A stretch of DNA of 23,959 bases from Alphaproteobacteria bacterium (lineage in GTDB: Bacteria; Pseudomonadota; Alphaproteobacteria; UBA8366; Aestuariispiraceae). The stretch spans positions 1 through 23,959 of the forward strand of contig SPJV01000147.1 in NCBI GenBank assembly GCA_006844765.1. Direction: 5' to 3'. Both the position numbers and the translations under genes were made by a program. This document shows, one piece after another, positions 6,787 to 15,153 of the stretch (its first letter is position 1; each line of letters starts with the position of its first letter). The notes below the pieces were generated by a model. It saw nothing but the letters and a program-made list of their open reading frames with translations, did not search any database and was not told where the DNA came from.

Positions 6787-8166
6787 ATGATGAATTGTTT
6801 CGTCGATCAGCCGGATGAACGGACGCTTAGCCTGACCCCTGTGACGGGTGAGACGCTGGACGCCTGGCTAACCGATGCGCCGGCACCTGCTGCGGCGTGG
6901 GTTGGGGCACAGGATTTCAAGGCGAAGGCGGAAACTTTGCTGCTCTATCCGGGAGCGGATGGAAATCCGGCGGGCGCCTTGATTGGTGTCGATGGCGCTG
7001 ATGATATCTGGTCTTGGAGCAAGGCGGCAAAAGCCTTGCCTGCAGGGCGTTATTCGATTGCCTCCGGACCGGTTTCAGTCGATGCGGAGCGCGTGTGTTT
7101 CGGCTGGGCCCTGGGCGGCTACAGCTATGATCGCTACAAGACACGGGATACAGAGCCACGGGAGCTGGTTTGGCCGGAAGACGTGGACCGGAAACTAGTC
7201 GACGCGCGGGTATCCGGTGTCTGCCTGACCCGGGACCTGGTCAACACGCCGGCATCCGATATGGGCCCGGGTGAGTTGGCAAGCGCTGCCTCGGCTTTGG
7301 CGCGGGAGTTTGGCGGAAGCTGTGAAGTAACAGTCGGCGACGATTTGTTGCGCGATAACTTTCCAATGATCCATGCTGTGGGACGGGCATCAACCCGGCA
7401 TCCGCGCTTGATCGACCTCGCCTGGGGTGAGGCAGATGCGCCGAAGGTTACTTTGGTCGGTAAAGGTGTCTGTTTTGATTCCGGTGGACTGGATCTGAAG
7501 CCGTCCGGCGGCATGTTGCTGATGAAGAAAGACATGGGCGGCGCGGCCCAAGTCCTCGGCCTGGCCCGGATGATCATGAGCTATGGCCTGCCAATCCAAC
7601 TTCGGGTGCTTATCCCGGCGGTCGAAAACAGTGTTTCCGGCGATGCCTTCCGGCCCTTGGATGTGTTGAACACCCGCAAGGGCCTGACGGTCGAAATCGG
7701 CAATACCGATGCGGAAGGGCGTCTGGTGCTGGGCGATGCCCTGGCCTTGGCATCGGAAGAACAGCCGGAGCTGCTCTTGGATTTCGCTACCCTGACTGGT
7801 GCGGCGCGTGTGGCACTGGGGACAGAGTTGCCGGCGATGTTTGCCAATAGCGATGGTTTGGCCGATGCGCTTTTGGAAGGCGGTTTGGCGGAGTCGGACC
7901 CGGTCTGGCGGATGCCGTTACACGCAGCCTATGACCGGATGCTCGACAGCAAGGTCGCGGATATCAACAACGCGCCGAGATCCGGCTATGGCGGCGCGAT
8001 CACGGCGGCCTTGTTCCTGAAGCGCTTTGTCCCGGATGAGATTCCCTGGGCGCATATCGATCTGATGAGTTGGAACCTCGCCGACAAGCCGGGGCGGCCA
8101 GAAGGCGGCGAGTCTCAAGCGTCTCGCGGTGCCTTCGAAATGCTGCGCCGTCGCTATGGTGGTTGA
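6787..8166 (+). CDS. M17 family leucyl aminopeptidase
   Basis: A 459-residue cytosolic metallopeptidase that removes N-terminal amino acids using two metal ions. The C-terminal catalytic domain is complete: Lys226 and Asp231 (VGKGVCFDSGG), Lys238, Asp249 (MKKDMGGAA), and Asp308, Glu310, Arg312 (NTDAEGRLVL) have exactly the spacing of E. coli PepA residues Lys270, Asp275, Lys282, Asp293, Asp352, Glu354 and Arg356. The N-terminal domain (about 1-150) is poorly conserved and shorter than in PepA, as in the PepB-like 450-residue group common in alphaproteobacteria. Two ATG codons lie in tandem at the start; GAGGA is just 1-2 bases before the first and about 4 before the second, so translation may begin at 6790. 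The gene likely follows the EipB-like gene on one transcript. Confidence 0.92.
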   Translation: MMNCFVDQPDERTLSLTPVTGETLDAWLTDAPAPAAAWVGAQDFKAKAETLLLYPGADGNPAGALIGVDGADDIWSWSKAAKALPAGRYSIASGPVSVDAERVCFGWALGGYSYDRYKTRDTEPRELVWPEDVDRKLVDARVSGVCLTRDLVNTPASDMGPGELASAASALAREFGGSCEVTVGDDLLRDNFPMIHAVGRASTRHPRLIDLAWGEADAPKVTLVGKGVCFDSGGLDLKPSGGMLLMKKDMGGAAQVLGLARMIMSYGLPIQLRVLIPAVENSVSGDAFRPLDVLNTRKGLTVEIGNTDAEGRLVLGDALALASEEQPELLLDFATLTGAARVALGTELPAMFANSDGLADALLEGGLAESDPVWRMPLHAAYDRMLDSKVADINNAPRSGYGGAITAALFLKRFVPDEIPWAHIDLMSWNLADKPGRPEGGESQASRGAFEMLRRRYGG

Positions 8167-8213
8167 AGTCGCGCAGCGCTTCGGTTAAACCCTCCCCCAA
8201 CACGTTGATGAGC

Positions 8214-8313
8214 GGTGCTGTTGGCCGCCCTTGGTGAGGGCGAGGCAGCATCGGAACCGTCACGTCGATCTATATCAGGTCCTTTGCTGGGACCCCGTAT
8301 GGTGGACGGGACC
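8214..8313 (+). promoter_or_regulatory. thrS leader with two tRNA-Thr(GGU) anticodon-arm mimics (candidate ThrRS translational operator)
   Basis: Hairpin 1: GGTGCTG (8214-8220) pairs with CAGCATC (8246-8252); above an internal loop, CGCCC (8226-8230) pairs with GGGCG (8238-8242) and closes the 7-base loop TTGGTGA. Hairpin 2: CCCGT (8294-8298) pairs with ACGGG (8306-8310) and closes the 7-base loop ATGGTGG; GGT (8278-8280) and ACC (8311-8313) may form an outer stem. In tRNA numbering both loops have U33 and GGU at 34-36, the anticodon for threonine codons ACC/ACU. Recalled from memory, the E. coli tRNA-Thr(GGU) arm is CACCC-TTGGTAA-GGGTG, nearly identical to hairpin 1. The second hairpin ends just before the thrS ribosome binding site GGAAGGAGGG (8316-8325). 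E. coli ThrRS represses its own mRNA through two such mimics; the same role here is inferred. Confidence 0.75.
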
Positions 8314-8332
8314 AAGGAAGGAGGGTTGCGGC

Positions 8333-10273
8333 ATGGTCGCGATCACGCTCCCTAACGGCGATATTAAGAATTTTGACGGACCGGTCACGCCGGATGCCGT
8401 TGCTGCGGATATTGGCCCGGGCCTCGCGAAGGCGGCGGTGCTGTCTCGCGTCGATGGCACGGACTGGGATTTAAATCGTCCCATCGAAACCGACGCCAGT
8501 CTTGAGCTTGTTACCCGCGATCATGAAGACGCACTGGAACTGCTGCGTCATGATTGCGCGCATGTCCTGGCGATGGCGGTGCAGGAACTGTTCCCCGGTA
8601 CGCAGATCACTTTTGGCCCGTCGACGGAAGATGGCTTCTATTACGATTTCCATCGCGATGAGCCCTTCTCGACCGATGACTTCGAGGTGATAGAGAAGCG
8701 GATGGCGGAAATCGTCGACCGTGACGTCGATATCGTGCGCGAAGTCTGGGACAAGGATAGCGTCCGCGCCTTCTTTACGGAGAAGAATGAGGCTTTCAAG
8801 GCTGAATGGGTCCAGGAACTGCCGGATAGCGAAGCGATCACGATGTATCGCCAGGGCGACTGGGTCGATCTCTGTCGGGGACCGCATTTGCCGTCCACGG
8901 GCAAACTGGGCAAGGCTTTCAAACTGATGAAGCTGGCCGGTGCCTATTGGCGTGGTGATCCCAAGAACCCGCAACTTCAACGCATTTATGGAACCTGCTG
9001 GCGCAATGAGAAGGAACTGAAGGCGCATTTGCTTCGAATCGAAGAAGCGGAAAAGCGCGACCATCGGAAGCTTGGCAAGGAACTGGGGCTCTTCCATATG
9101 CAGGAAGAAGCGCGCGGGTCGATTTTCTGGCATCCCAAAGGATGGACGCTCTATCGGATCTGCGAGAGCTATATGCGCAACCGGTTGGAAGAGGGCGGCT
9201 ATGTCGAGGTAAAGACGCCGCAACTTGTTGACCGTGCGCTATGGGAAAAATCGGGCCACTGGGAGAAATTCCGGGAAAACATGTTCATCGCGGAAGTGGA
9301 TGAGGGCGGTGTCGGTCTTGCGGAAGACCAGACGCATATGGCGTTGAAGCCGATGAATTGCCCCGGCCATGTTCAGGTGTTCCGACAAGGGGTGAAGAGC
9401 TATCGCGAGCTGCCGCTCCGCATGGCCGAATTCGGCTCGTGTCATCGCTATGAGCCTTCCGGCGCGTTGCATGGGTTGATGCGTGTACGTGCCTTTACCC
9501 AGGACGATGCACATATCTTCTGCACGGAAGACCAGATCGAAAGTGAGACGAAGGTTTTCATCGATCTTCTGGCCTCAATCTATCGCGACTTCGGGTTTGA
9601 GAGTTTTGTTGTGAAGTTCTCTGACCGTCCGGACACGCGGGCCGGATCGGATGACGTCTGGGACAAAGCGGAAGCGGCGCTGAAGGCGGCGACGGAAGCG
9701 GCGGGGTGTGATTTCACGCTCAATCCCGGCGAAGGTGCCTTCTACGGGCCGAAGCTGGAGTTTGTTTTGCGTGACGCCATCGGGCGGGATTGGCAATGCG
9801 GTACGCTGCAGGTCGACTTCGTCCTGCCGGAGCGTTTGGACGCCAGTTATATGGCCGAAGATGGGGAGCGCTATCGACCGGTTATGCTCCACCGCGCGAT
9901 TCTGGGCTCTTTCGAGCGCTTTATCGGGATCTTGATCGAACAATATGCCGCGAAGTTTCCCTTATGGCTGTCGCCGGTTCAGGTCGCGGTGGCGACGATC
10001 ACGGATCAGGCGGATGGCTATGCGGCTGACGTTGCCAAGGCAGCACAAGCGGCAGGCTTGCGCGTTGAAACCGATCTGCGGAACGAGAAGATCAACTACA
10101 AGATTCGGGAACTGTCGGTATCGAAGATTCCGGTAATTCTCGTCGTTGGCGCCCGTGAGGCGGAGGAAGGGACTGTTGCCTTACGCCGATTGGGGGGTAA
10201 GGCGCAGGAAATTCTTGCGCTGGACGAGGCTATCTCTATCTTAAAAGAAGAAGCGCGGATGCCGTCAGTGTGA
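8333..10273 (+). CDS. thrS: Threonyl-tRNA synthetase
   Basis: A 646-residue class II synthetase that attaches threonine to tRNA-Thr. Order: TGS domain (about 1-62, VAITLPNGDIKNF), editing domain with His73 and His77 (HDCAH) and Cys181/His185 (CRGPH) as in the proofreading site of E. coli ThrRS, catalytic core from about 245 with the zinc Cys343 in MNCPGH, motif 2 (FGSCHRYEPSGALHGL) and motif 3 (HRAILGSFERFIG), then the anticodon-binding domain (about 545-640). The frame is open further upstream to 8231, but the true start is ATG 8333: it has GGAAGGAGGG at the right distance and gives the standard N-terminus, and the upstream part is the structured leader. It lies 166 bases after the aminopeptidase gene and 80 before infC. 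Confidence 0.97.
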   Translation: MVAITLPNGDIKNFDGPVTPDAVAADIGPGLAKAAVLSRVDGTDWDLNRPIETDASLELVTRDHEDALELLRHDCAHVLAMAVQELFPGTQITFGPSTEDGFYYDFHRDEPFSTDDFEVIEKRMAEIVDRDVDIVREVWDKDSVRAFFTEKNEAFKAEWVQELPDSEAITMYRQGDWVDLCRGPHLPSTGKLGKAFKLMKLAGAYWRGDPKNPQLQRIYGTCWRNEKELKAHLLRIEEAEKRDHRKLGKELGLFHMQEEARGSIFWHPKGWTLYRICESYMRNRLEEGGYVEVKTPQLVDRALWEKSGHWEKFRENMFIAEVDEGGVGLAEDQTHMALKPMNCPGHVQVFRQGVKSYRELPLRMAEFGSCHRYEPSGALHGLMRVRAFTQDDAHIFCTEDQIESETKVFIDLLASIYRDFGFESFVVKFSDRPDTRAGSDDVWDKAEAALKAATEAAGCDFTLNPGEGAFYGPKLEFVLRDAIGRDWQCGTLQVDFVLPERLDASYMAEDGERYRPVMLHRAILGSFERFIGILIEQYAAKFPLWLSPVQVAVATITDQADGYAADVAKAAQAAGLRVETDLRNEKINYKIRELSVSKIPVILVVGAREAEEGTVALRRLGGKAQEILALDEAISILKEEARMPSV

Positions 10274-10285
10274 CGGCGTTCGTTA
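10261..10285 (+). terminator. Hairpin over the thrS stop codon, possible weak terminator
   Basis: GCCGTC-AGTGT-GACGGC is a perfect 6-bp stem that contains the thrS TGA stop. It is followed by GTTCGTTATTG, only partly T-rich, so it may reduce rather than stop read-through into infC. A run of six T follows at 10304-10309. Confidence 0.35.
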
Positions 10286-10323
10286 TTGCTATCTAATTCA
10301 GAGTTTTTTGTATCAATGGACAA

Positions 10324-10340
10324 GGCCTTTTGGCGAGGCC
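10324..10340 (+). promoter_or_regulatory. Hairpin directly before the infC ribosome binding site
   Basis: GGCCT pairs with AGGCC around a 7-base loop (TTTGGCG), ending two bases before the AGGAGG at 10343. A stem this close to the ribosome binding site could modulate infC translation. This is a by-eye fold only. Confidence 0.3.
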
Positions 10341-10353
10341 GCAGGAGGATATC

Positions 10354-10890
10354 ATACGCCGACCACACTACGCACCGCCGCCCGCAAAAGACGGGCCGCG
10401 CGTGAACGAAGAGATTAGCGCGCGTGAAGCGCGGGTCATCGACGCTGACGGGGATAATCTGGGGGTTATCTCTACCGAAGAGGGAATCAGGCGGGCCATG
10501 GAAGTTGGCCTTGATCTTGTTGAGATCTCGCCGAATGCGAACCCTCCGGTCTGCAAGATCCTCGACTACGGCAAATTCAAATACGAAGCCCAGAAGCGAA
10601 AGAACGAGGCGCGGAAAAAGCAGAAGACGATCGAAGTCAAAGAGATCAAGTTCCGCCCGAACATTGATCAGCATGACTACGAGGTCAAAATGCGCTCGGT
10701 GAACAAGTTCATCGATGAAGGCGATAAAGTGAAGATTACTTTGCGCTTCCGCGGTCGTGAAATGGCGCACCAAGAGCTTGGGATGGAAGTCCTTAGACGC
10801 GTTCGGGCTGAAATGTCGGAGAAAACCAAGGTTGAGCAGCATCCCAACCTGGAAGGCCGACAAATGGTGATGGTCCTGGCACCACGCTGA
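10354..10890 (+). CDS. infC: Translation initiation factor IF-3, starting at a rare AUA codon
   Basis: IF3 binds the 30S subunit, blocks premature joining of 50S and rejects non-standard start codons. The 178-residue product has the N-domain (GPRVNEEISAREARVIDADGDN, here split by its flexible start), a lysine-rich linker (KFKYEAQKRKNEARKKQK, about 73-90) and the C-domain (KEIKFRPNI to QMVMVLAPR). The start is unusual: AGGAGG at 10343-10348 is followed five bases later by ATA, then CGC CGA CCA, giving the MRRP N-terminus common in alphaproteobacterial IF3. A TTG at 10330 is in frame, but the ribosome binding site then lies inside the gene. E. coli infC starts at AUU and is repressed by IF3 itself; AUA here would serve the same discrimination. 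Confidence 0.9.
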   Translation: MRRPHYAPPPAKDGPRVNEEISAREARVIDADGDNLGVISTEEGIRRAMEVGLDLVEISPNANPPVCKILDYGKFKYEAQKRKNEARKKQKTIEVKEIKFRPNIDQHDYEVKMRSVNKFIDEGDKVKITLRFRGREMAHQELGMEVLRRVRAEMSEKTKVEQHPNLEGRQMVMVLAPR

Positions 10891-10918
10891 TTAGGTTGAA
10901 ATTGGAAACAGTGATTTG

Positions 10919-10957
10919 CGGGCGGAGGGCTATGTCCCCGCCCGTTGTCTGTTTATG
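10919..10957 (+). terminator. Rho-independent terminator after infC
   Basis: CGGGCGG-A-GG (10919-10928) pairs with CC-CCGCCCG (10936-10944), a 9-bp GC-rich stem with one bulged A, followed by TTGTCTGTTTATGTCT. It lies 28 bases after the infC stop and separates infC from the DoxX gene. Confidence 0.65.
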
Positions 10958-11006
10958 TCTCTCCTCAGGCGAGATCCCCCTCGCAACGGATTGAGAGGAA
11001 AGACCC

Positions 11007-11459
11007 ATGTCCAACACTGAAGCGAAGCGCATCCTACCCTTCACGAAACCGATCACTGACGTCCTGACACCTTTCATGGAGCCGATCCTGCGGATCACCA
11101 CCGGCCTGATGCTGGTGCCCCATGGCTATGGAAAACTGTTCAATGACGGGGCTCTGGAAGGAACTGGTCAGTTTTTTGAAAGCGTCGGTTTTGCCCCAGG
11201 CTACACGTGGGCGCTTGCTGTGGCGCTGCTTGAGTTCGTCGGTGGGCTGATGCTCGCGGCAGGTCTGTTGACCCGCCCGGTTGCGGTCGCCGTCGTGGTG
11301 TTCATGATCCAGGCGGTTCTGTTTCACTCCGGCAATGGCTTCAAGTGGTCGGATGGCGGATATGAATATCCTTTGTTCTGGGCGATTGCGGCGGCTTTCT
11401 TTGCTGTCCGTGGCGGTGGCTTCCTGTCCGTCGATGCGAAGATCGGCCGGGAATTTTAG
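11007..11459 (+). CDS. DoxX family membrane protein
   Basis: A 150-residue inner-membrane protein with four predicted helices. The first, ILRITTGLMLVPHGYGKLF (about 27-45), carries the DoxX hallmark of a helix with a His-Gly-x-x-Lys end, followed by ALAVALLEFVGGLMLAAGLLT with the family's Glu-Phe-x-Gly-Gly, a third (AVAVVVFMIQAVLFH) and a fourth (PLFWAIAAAFFAVRGGG). DoxX proteins are widespread, small redox- or stress-linked membrane proteins; no precise function can be given. AGAGGAAAGACCC precedes the ATG. It appears monocistronic, between two terminators. Confidence 0.88.
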   Translation: MSNTEAKRILPFTKPITDVLTPFMEPILRITTGLMLVPHGYGKLFNDGALEGTGQFFESVGFAPGYTWALAVALLEFVGGLMLAAGLLTRPVAVAVVVFMIQAVLFHSGNGFKWSDGGYEYPLFWAIAAAFFAVRGGGFLSVDAKIGREF

Positions 11460-11528
11460 ACCTTTTGCTGCTTAGCCCACCGCGCTTTCCCCAAATGAAT
11501 GGGTGAGCCGGACTAAACGGAAACGTCT

Positions 11529-11571
11529 GTGAGCCCGTCCAGATTGATTTTTGGACGGGTTCACTTTTTTC
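11529..11571 (+). terminator. Strong Rho-independent terminator after the DoxX gene
   Basis: GTGAGCCCGTCC (11529-11540) pairs with GGACGGGTTCAC (11553-11564), a 12-bp stem with one G-U pair, followed at once by six T and C. It insulates the following lipid-recycling gene. Confidence 0.9.
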
Positions 11572-11659
11572 TTGCAAATGAACACTGTTCAATTAAATTG
11601 AAATTGCAGGAATGATGTAGACTTCGCAATTCACACGAATGCAGATAAAGGGTTCATCC

Positions 11660-14600
11660 ATGTTAAAGGCCCAACTTTCCCTCTTCGGCAGCAAGCGATT
11701 CTTGCCGTTATTTGCGACCCAATTCTTGGGTGCGCTGAATGACAATGTCTTCAAGAATGCGTTGATGATCCTCGTCGCGTTCCGATTGGCCGAAGAAGCC
11801 GGGCTGAATGGACAGGTTCTGGTGACCGTGGCGGCGGGCATCTTTATCCTTCCCTTCTTCCTGTTCTCTGCAACGGCAGGGCAGCTGGCGGACCGATTTG
11901 AGAAATCTCTGCTTATCAGATGGATAAAAACCTCAGAGATCGTTGTCATGGGCCTTGGGGCCTTGTCGCTTTGGATGGGAAGCCCCGGTTTCATGCTGGG
12001 TGTATTGTTTGCCATGGGCGCACAATCGGCATTCTTCGGACCGGTGAAGTATTCGATCTTGCCGGATCATTTGAGTGAAGAAGAGCTGATTGGCGGCAAT
12101 GCACTGATCGAAGCGGGAACATTTCTGGCGATCCTGATCGGCACCATTGCAGGGGGGCTATTGATCCTTACAGATTTTGGGACAACCGTCGTATCCGGCG
12201 TCGTGGTCTTACTGGCCATCGCGGGGTGGGCAACCAGCCTTGCCATACCGAAGACCCCGATTGCGGACCCATCCCTTCGTATCGAACCGAACTTCGCCGC
12301 TGAGACGGCCCGGATTGTTGGTCGGGCACGTGAGAACAGAAGTGTCTTTCTCTCCATCCTCGGCATTTCCTGGTTTTGGCTTGTCGGGGCGACCTTCCTG
12401 GCCCAGTTCCCGGCTTTCACCAAGGATGTCCTGGCGGCGGATGAAACGGTTGTGACCTTGTTCCTGACCGTTTTCTCCATCGGCATCGGGGTTGGTTCGC
12501 TTATCTGCAACCGTCTGGTGAAGGGGGAAATCACAGCGAAATATGTGCCCTTCGGTATCCTTGGTATGACAGTGTTCGTGGTCGACCTGTATATGGCGAC
12601 ATCGGGACTTTCCAATGATGGCAGCACGCTTGTCGGGGCGGCGGCTTTTCTGTCAGCACCGGAGAATTGGCGCATCCTGGCCGACCTGTTAGGCATCGCG
12701 ATTTGTGGCGGAATTTTTATCGTTCCCCTCTATGCGATCATGCAGAGCCGCGCTGCGGAGGCAGAGCGATCCCGTGTCGTCGCCGCCAACAATATCCTGA
12801 ATGCCGGTTTCATGGTGATTGGGTCTCTGGCTGCGACTGCCATGCTGGCGCTAGATGTGACCGTGCCCGGCGTGTTTCTGATCATCGGTATCGCGAATGC
12901 TTTTGTCGCGCTTTATATCTGCAAGTTGTTGCCGGATGAACTCTTGCGGACGTTCTTTAAAATAGTCCTGAAGTTCTTCTACCGGGTTGAAGTCAAAGGG
13001 GTGGAGAACCTCAATGATTTGGGCGACAGAGGGGTTATCGTCGCCAACCATGTCTCTCTTCTGGATGGGTTGCTGCTGGCTGTGTTCCTGCCCGGGAAAT
13101 TCACCTTTGCCATCGATACCTTTATCGCACAGCGCTGGTGGGTGCGCCCCTTCTTGGGAATAATCAATGCCTTCCCTATTGATCCAACCAACCCAATGGC
13201 GGCGAAGTCATTGATCAAGGAAGTGCGGTCCGGCAAACGGTGCGTGATCTTTCCGGAAGGGCGGTTGACGGTCACCGGCGCGCTGATGAAGGTAAATGAA
13301 GGGCCCGGCATGATCGCTGATAAGGCGGATGCGCCGCTGGTCCCGATCCGCATCGACGGAGCGCAGTACACACCCTTTTCCCGGTTGAAAGGGACGGTGC
13401 GGTTGCGTTGGTTCCCGAAGATCACCCTCACAATTCTACCGGTCCGCCGCTTCCAAGTGCCGGAGGGCGCGTCTGCCAGACAGCGCCGTCGTCTGGCGGC
13501 TATCAAACTCTATGACGTGATGAGCGAGATGATCTTCGAAACCCAGGATCGGGACCGCACATTATTCTCTGCGATGATTGAGGCGCGGGCGATCCATGGC
13601 GGCAGCCATAAGATTGCAGAGGATACGGACCGGAAGCCGGTTTCTTATGATCGTCTTATCCTGGGAAGTCGGATTTTGGGGAAGAAGCTGACAGCTGTAA
13701 CAGCGATGCGGGAGAATGTCGGTGTCCTCCTGCCAAATTCTGTTGGGCTTGTCACCGTCTTCTTCGCGCTTCAGGCCTTCGGCCGGGTGCCGGCAATGCT
13801 GAACTTCTCAACGGGTGAGCGGAACATGCGCGCGGCTGTTGAAACAGCCGGTATCAAGACAATCCTCACATCTCGACGTTTTGTCCAATTGGCGAAACTG
13901 GATACTATTATTGCTGCGTTGGAGGAGACAGCCCAAGTTGTCTATCTGGAAGATATCAGAAAAGGTGTCTCGACCCTCGATAAGCTTTTGGCTGTCGTCA
14001 CACGACCTTTCGCAGGGCTCCTCCATAACCGGCTGCGCATTGTCAAAGAGGCTCCAGCGGTCGTGTTGTTCACCTCAGGCTCTGAGGGGACGCCGAAAGG
14101 GGTGGTGCTCAGCCATCAGAACCTGTTGGCGAATTGTCACCAGCTCTCCTCCCGCATCGATTTCAGTGCGCGTGACACTGTCTTCAATGCCTTGCCGATG
14201 TTCCATTCCTTTGGCCTGACCGGAGGGGCGCTGTTGCCGATTTTGTCCGGCGTGCAAACTTTCCTCTACCCCTCGCCGCTGCATTACCGCATCGTTGCCG
14301 CCCTGGTCTATGACACCAATGCTACGATTATGTTCGGCACCGACACATTCCTGTCCGGCTATGCCCGGGTGGCGCATGCCTATGACTTCTATTCGCTGCG
14401 CATTGTTTTCGCCGGCGCTGAAAAGCTGAAGGAGGAAACCCGGCGTGTCTGGGCTGATCGCTTCGGGGTTCGCGTCCTGGAAGGCTATGGCGCGACCGAG
14501 ACCGCGCCCGTCCTGGCAGCGAATACACCGATGCATTGCAAGCCCGGAACGGTCGGGCGTTTGATGCCCGGCATTTCCCACCGCCTGGAACCGGTCCCTG

Positions 14601-15088
14601 GTATAGACGAGGGCGGGCGCCTTATCGTGACCGGGCCGAATGTCATGCTGGGCTATCTGATGGCCGATGATCCCGGCGTCCTGAAGCCGGTGGAGGGCGC
14701 GACCTATGACACTGGTGATATCGTAACGATTGATTCCGAAGGGTATGTTTCGATCCGCGGCCGGGCCAAACGCTTTGCGAAGATCGCGGGCGAGATGGTT
14801 TCCCTCTCCGCAGTGGAAGAGATGGCAGCGACGCTCTGGCCCGGTGCGCCCTCTGCCGCTGTCGCGCTTCCCGACCCGCGTAAGGGGGAGCAGGTCCTGC
14901 TATTCACGGAACAACCCGATGCAGACCGTACCGCCCTCCTGACCCAGGCCAAGGCGACCGGGGTTCCAGAACTGATGGTTCCTAAGCTCGTGCAATCTAT
15001 CGAGAAACTGCCAATCCTGGGAACAGGCAAAGTGGACTATCCCGCTCTGACGTCGATGGCGGAACAGACGTTTGCCAAACAGGCATGA
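11660..15088 (+). CDS. LplT-PlsC-Aas fusion: lysophospholipid flippase, acyltransferase and acyl-ACP synthetase in one protein
   Basis: A 1142-residue inner-membrane protein. Residues about 8-425 are an MFS transporter of the LplT type (LFATQFLGALNDNVFKNALM), about 440-630 a PlsC acyltransferase with catalytic His464 and Asp469 (NHVSLLD) and FPEGR, and about 660-1140 an AMP-forming acyl-ACP/CoA synthetase with the P-loop LFTSGSEGTPKGVVLSH from about 803, GYGATETAP and YDTGDIV. The three parts import lysophospholipids such as lyso-PE, activate a fatty acid and re-acylate position 2. E. coli keeps LplT separate from Aas; the three-part fusion is common in alphaproteobacteria. I chose ATG 11660 because AAAGGG precedes it suitably; an in-frame ATG at 11639 has no ribosome binding site. 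The gene stands alone, converging on the GMC oxidoreductase operon. Confidence 0.93.
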   Translation: MLKAQLSLFGSKRFLPLFATQFLGALNDNVFKNALMILVAFRLAEEAGLNGQVLVTVAAGIFILPFFLFSATAGQLADRFEKSLLIRWIKTSEIVVMGLGALSLWMGSPGFMLGVLFAMGAQSAFFGPVKYSILPDHLSEEELIGGNALIEAGTFLAILIGTIAGGLLILTDFGTTVVSGVVVLLAIAGWATSLAIPKTPIADPSLRIEPNFAAETARIVGRARENRSVFLSILGISWFWLVGATFLAQFPAFTKDVLAADETVVTLFLTVFSIGIGVGSLICNRLVKGEITAKYVPFGILGMTVFVVDLYMATSGLSNDGSTLVGAAAFLSAPENWRILADLLGIAICGGIFIVPLYAIMQSRAAEAERSRVVAANNILNAGFMVIGSLAATAMLALDVTVPGVFLIIGIANAFVALYICKLLPDELLRTFFKIVLKFFYRVEVKGVENLNDLGDRGVIVANHVSLLDGLLLAVFLPGKFTFAIDTFIAQRWWVRPFLGIINAFPIDPTNPMAAKSLIKEVRSGKRCVIFPEGRLTVTGALMKVNEGPGMIADKADAPLVPIRIDGAQYTPFSRLKGTVRLRWFPKITLTILPVRRFQVPEGASARQRRRLAAIKLYDVMSEMIFETQDRDRTLFSAMIEARAIHGGSHKIAEDTDRKPVSYDRLILGSRILGKKLTAVTAMRENVGVLLPNSVGLVTVFFALQAFGRVPAMLNFSTGERNMRAAVETAGIKTILTSRRFVQLAKLDTIIAALEETAQVVYLEDIRKGVSTLDKLLAVVTRPFAGLLHNRLRIVKEAPAVVLFTSGSEGTPKGVVLSHQNLLANCHQLSSRIDFSARDTVFNALPMFHSFGLTGGALLPILSGVQTFLYPSPLHYRIVAALVYDTNATIMFGTDTFLSGYARVAHAYDFYSLRIVFAGAEKLKEETRRVWADRFGVRVLEGYGATETAPVLAANTPMHCKPGTVGRLMPGISHRLEPVPGIDEGGRLIVTGPNVMLGYLMADDPGVLKPVEGATYDTGDIVTIDSEGYVSIRGRAKRFAKIAGEMVSLSAVEEMAATLWPGAPSAAVALPDPRKGEQVLLFTEQPDADRTALLTQAKATGVPELMVPKLVQSIEKLPILGTGKVDYPALTSMAEQTFAKQA

Positions 15089-15111
15089 TGACCGCGCAGT
15101 GCATTGGCTGG

Positions 15112-15140
15112 GGCGTTAAGGCACGCCTTGTTGGCGCCTG
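15112..15140. terminator. Hairpin between the convergent lipid-recycling and GMC oxidoreductase genes
   Basis: GGCGT-TAAGGC-ACGCC forms a 5-bp stem with a loose T-rich tail further on (GGTTTTCG). It is the only visible candidate for ending either of the convergent transcripts and is weak. Confidence 0.3.
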
Positions 15141-15153
15141 GTTTTCGCGAGCG

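Noticed and set aside
8231..8332. In-frame N-terminal extension of ThrRS (34 residues)
   Set aside because: It begins inside the first anticodon-mimic hairpin, has no ribosome binding site and gives a non-conserved sequence; ATG 8333 has a strong site and the standard TGS start.
8167..8332. T-box riboswitch ahead of thrS
   Set aside because: No T-box consensus (GGGTGG-ACCGCG type) or terminator/antiterminator pair with T-run is present; the anticodon-mimic layout fits the ThrRS operator better.
8471..9223. 250-codon open frame antisense to thrS
   Set aside because: It lies entirely opposite a certain gene in a high-GC codon register; no recognisable domain or ribosome binding site.
10316..10405. 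29-codon leader ORF overlapping the infC start
   Set aside because: ATG 10316 has no ribosome binding site and the peptide is arbitrary; the AGGAGG it covers serves infC.
10096..10863. 255-codon open frame antisense to the end of thrS and to infC
   Set aside because: It is the complement of two certain genes, and its protein has no family features.
15054..15070. Resemblance to the tRNA-Ser 3' end (ATGGCGGA-CAGACG) as a possible far attachment site of an island
   Set aside because: It is inside the conserved C-terminus of the lipid-recycling fusion and matches only partly; chance similarity is more likely.
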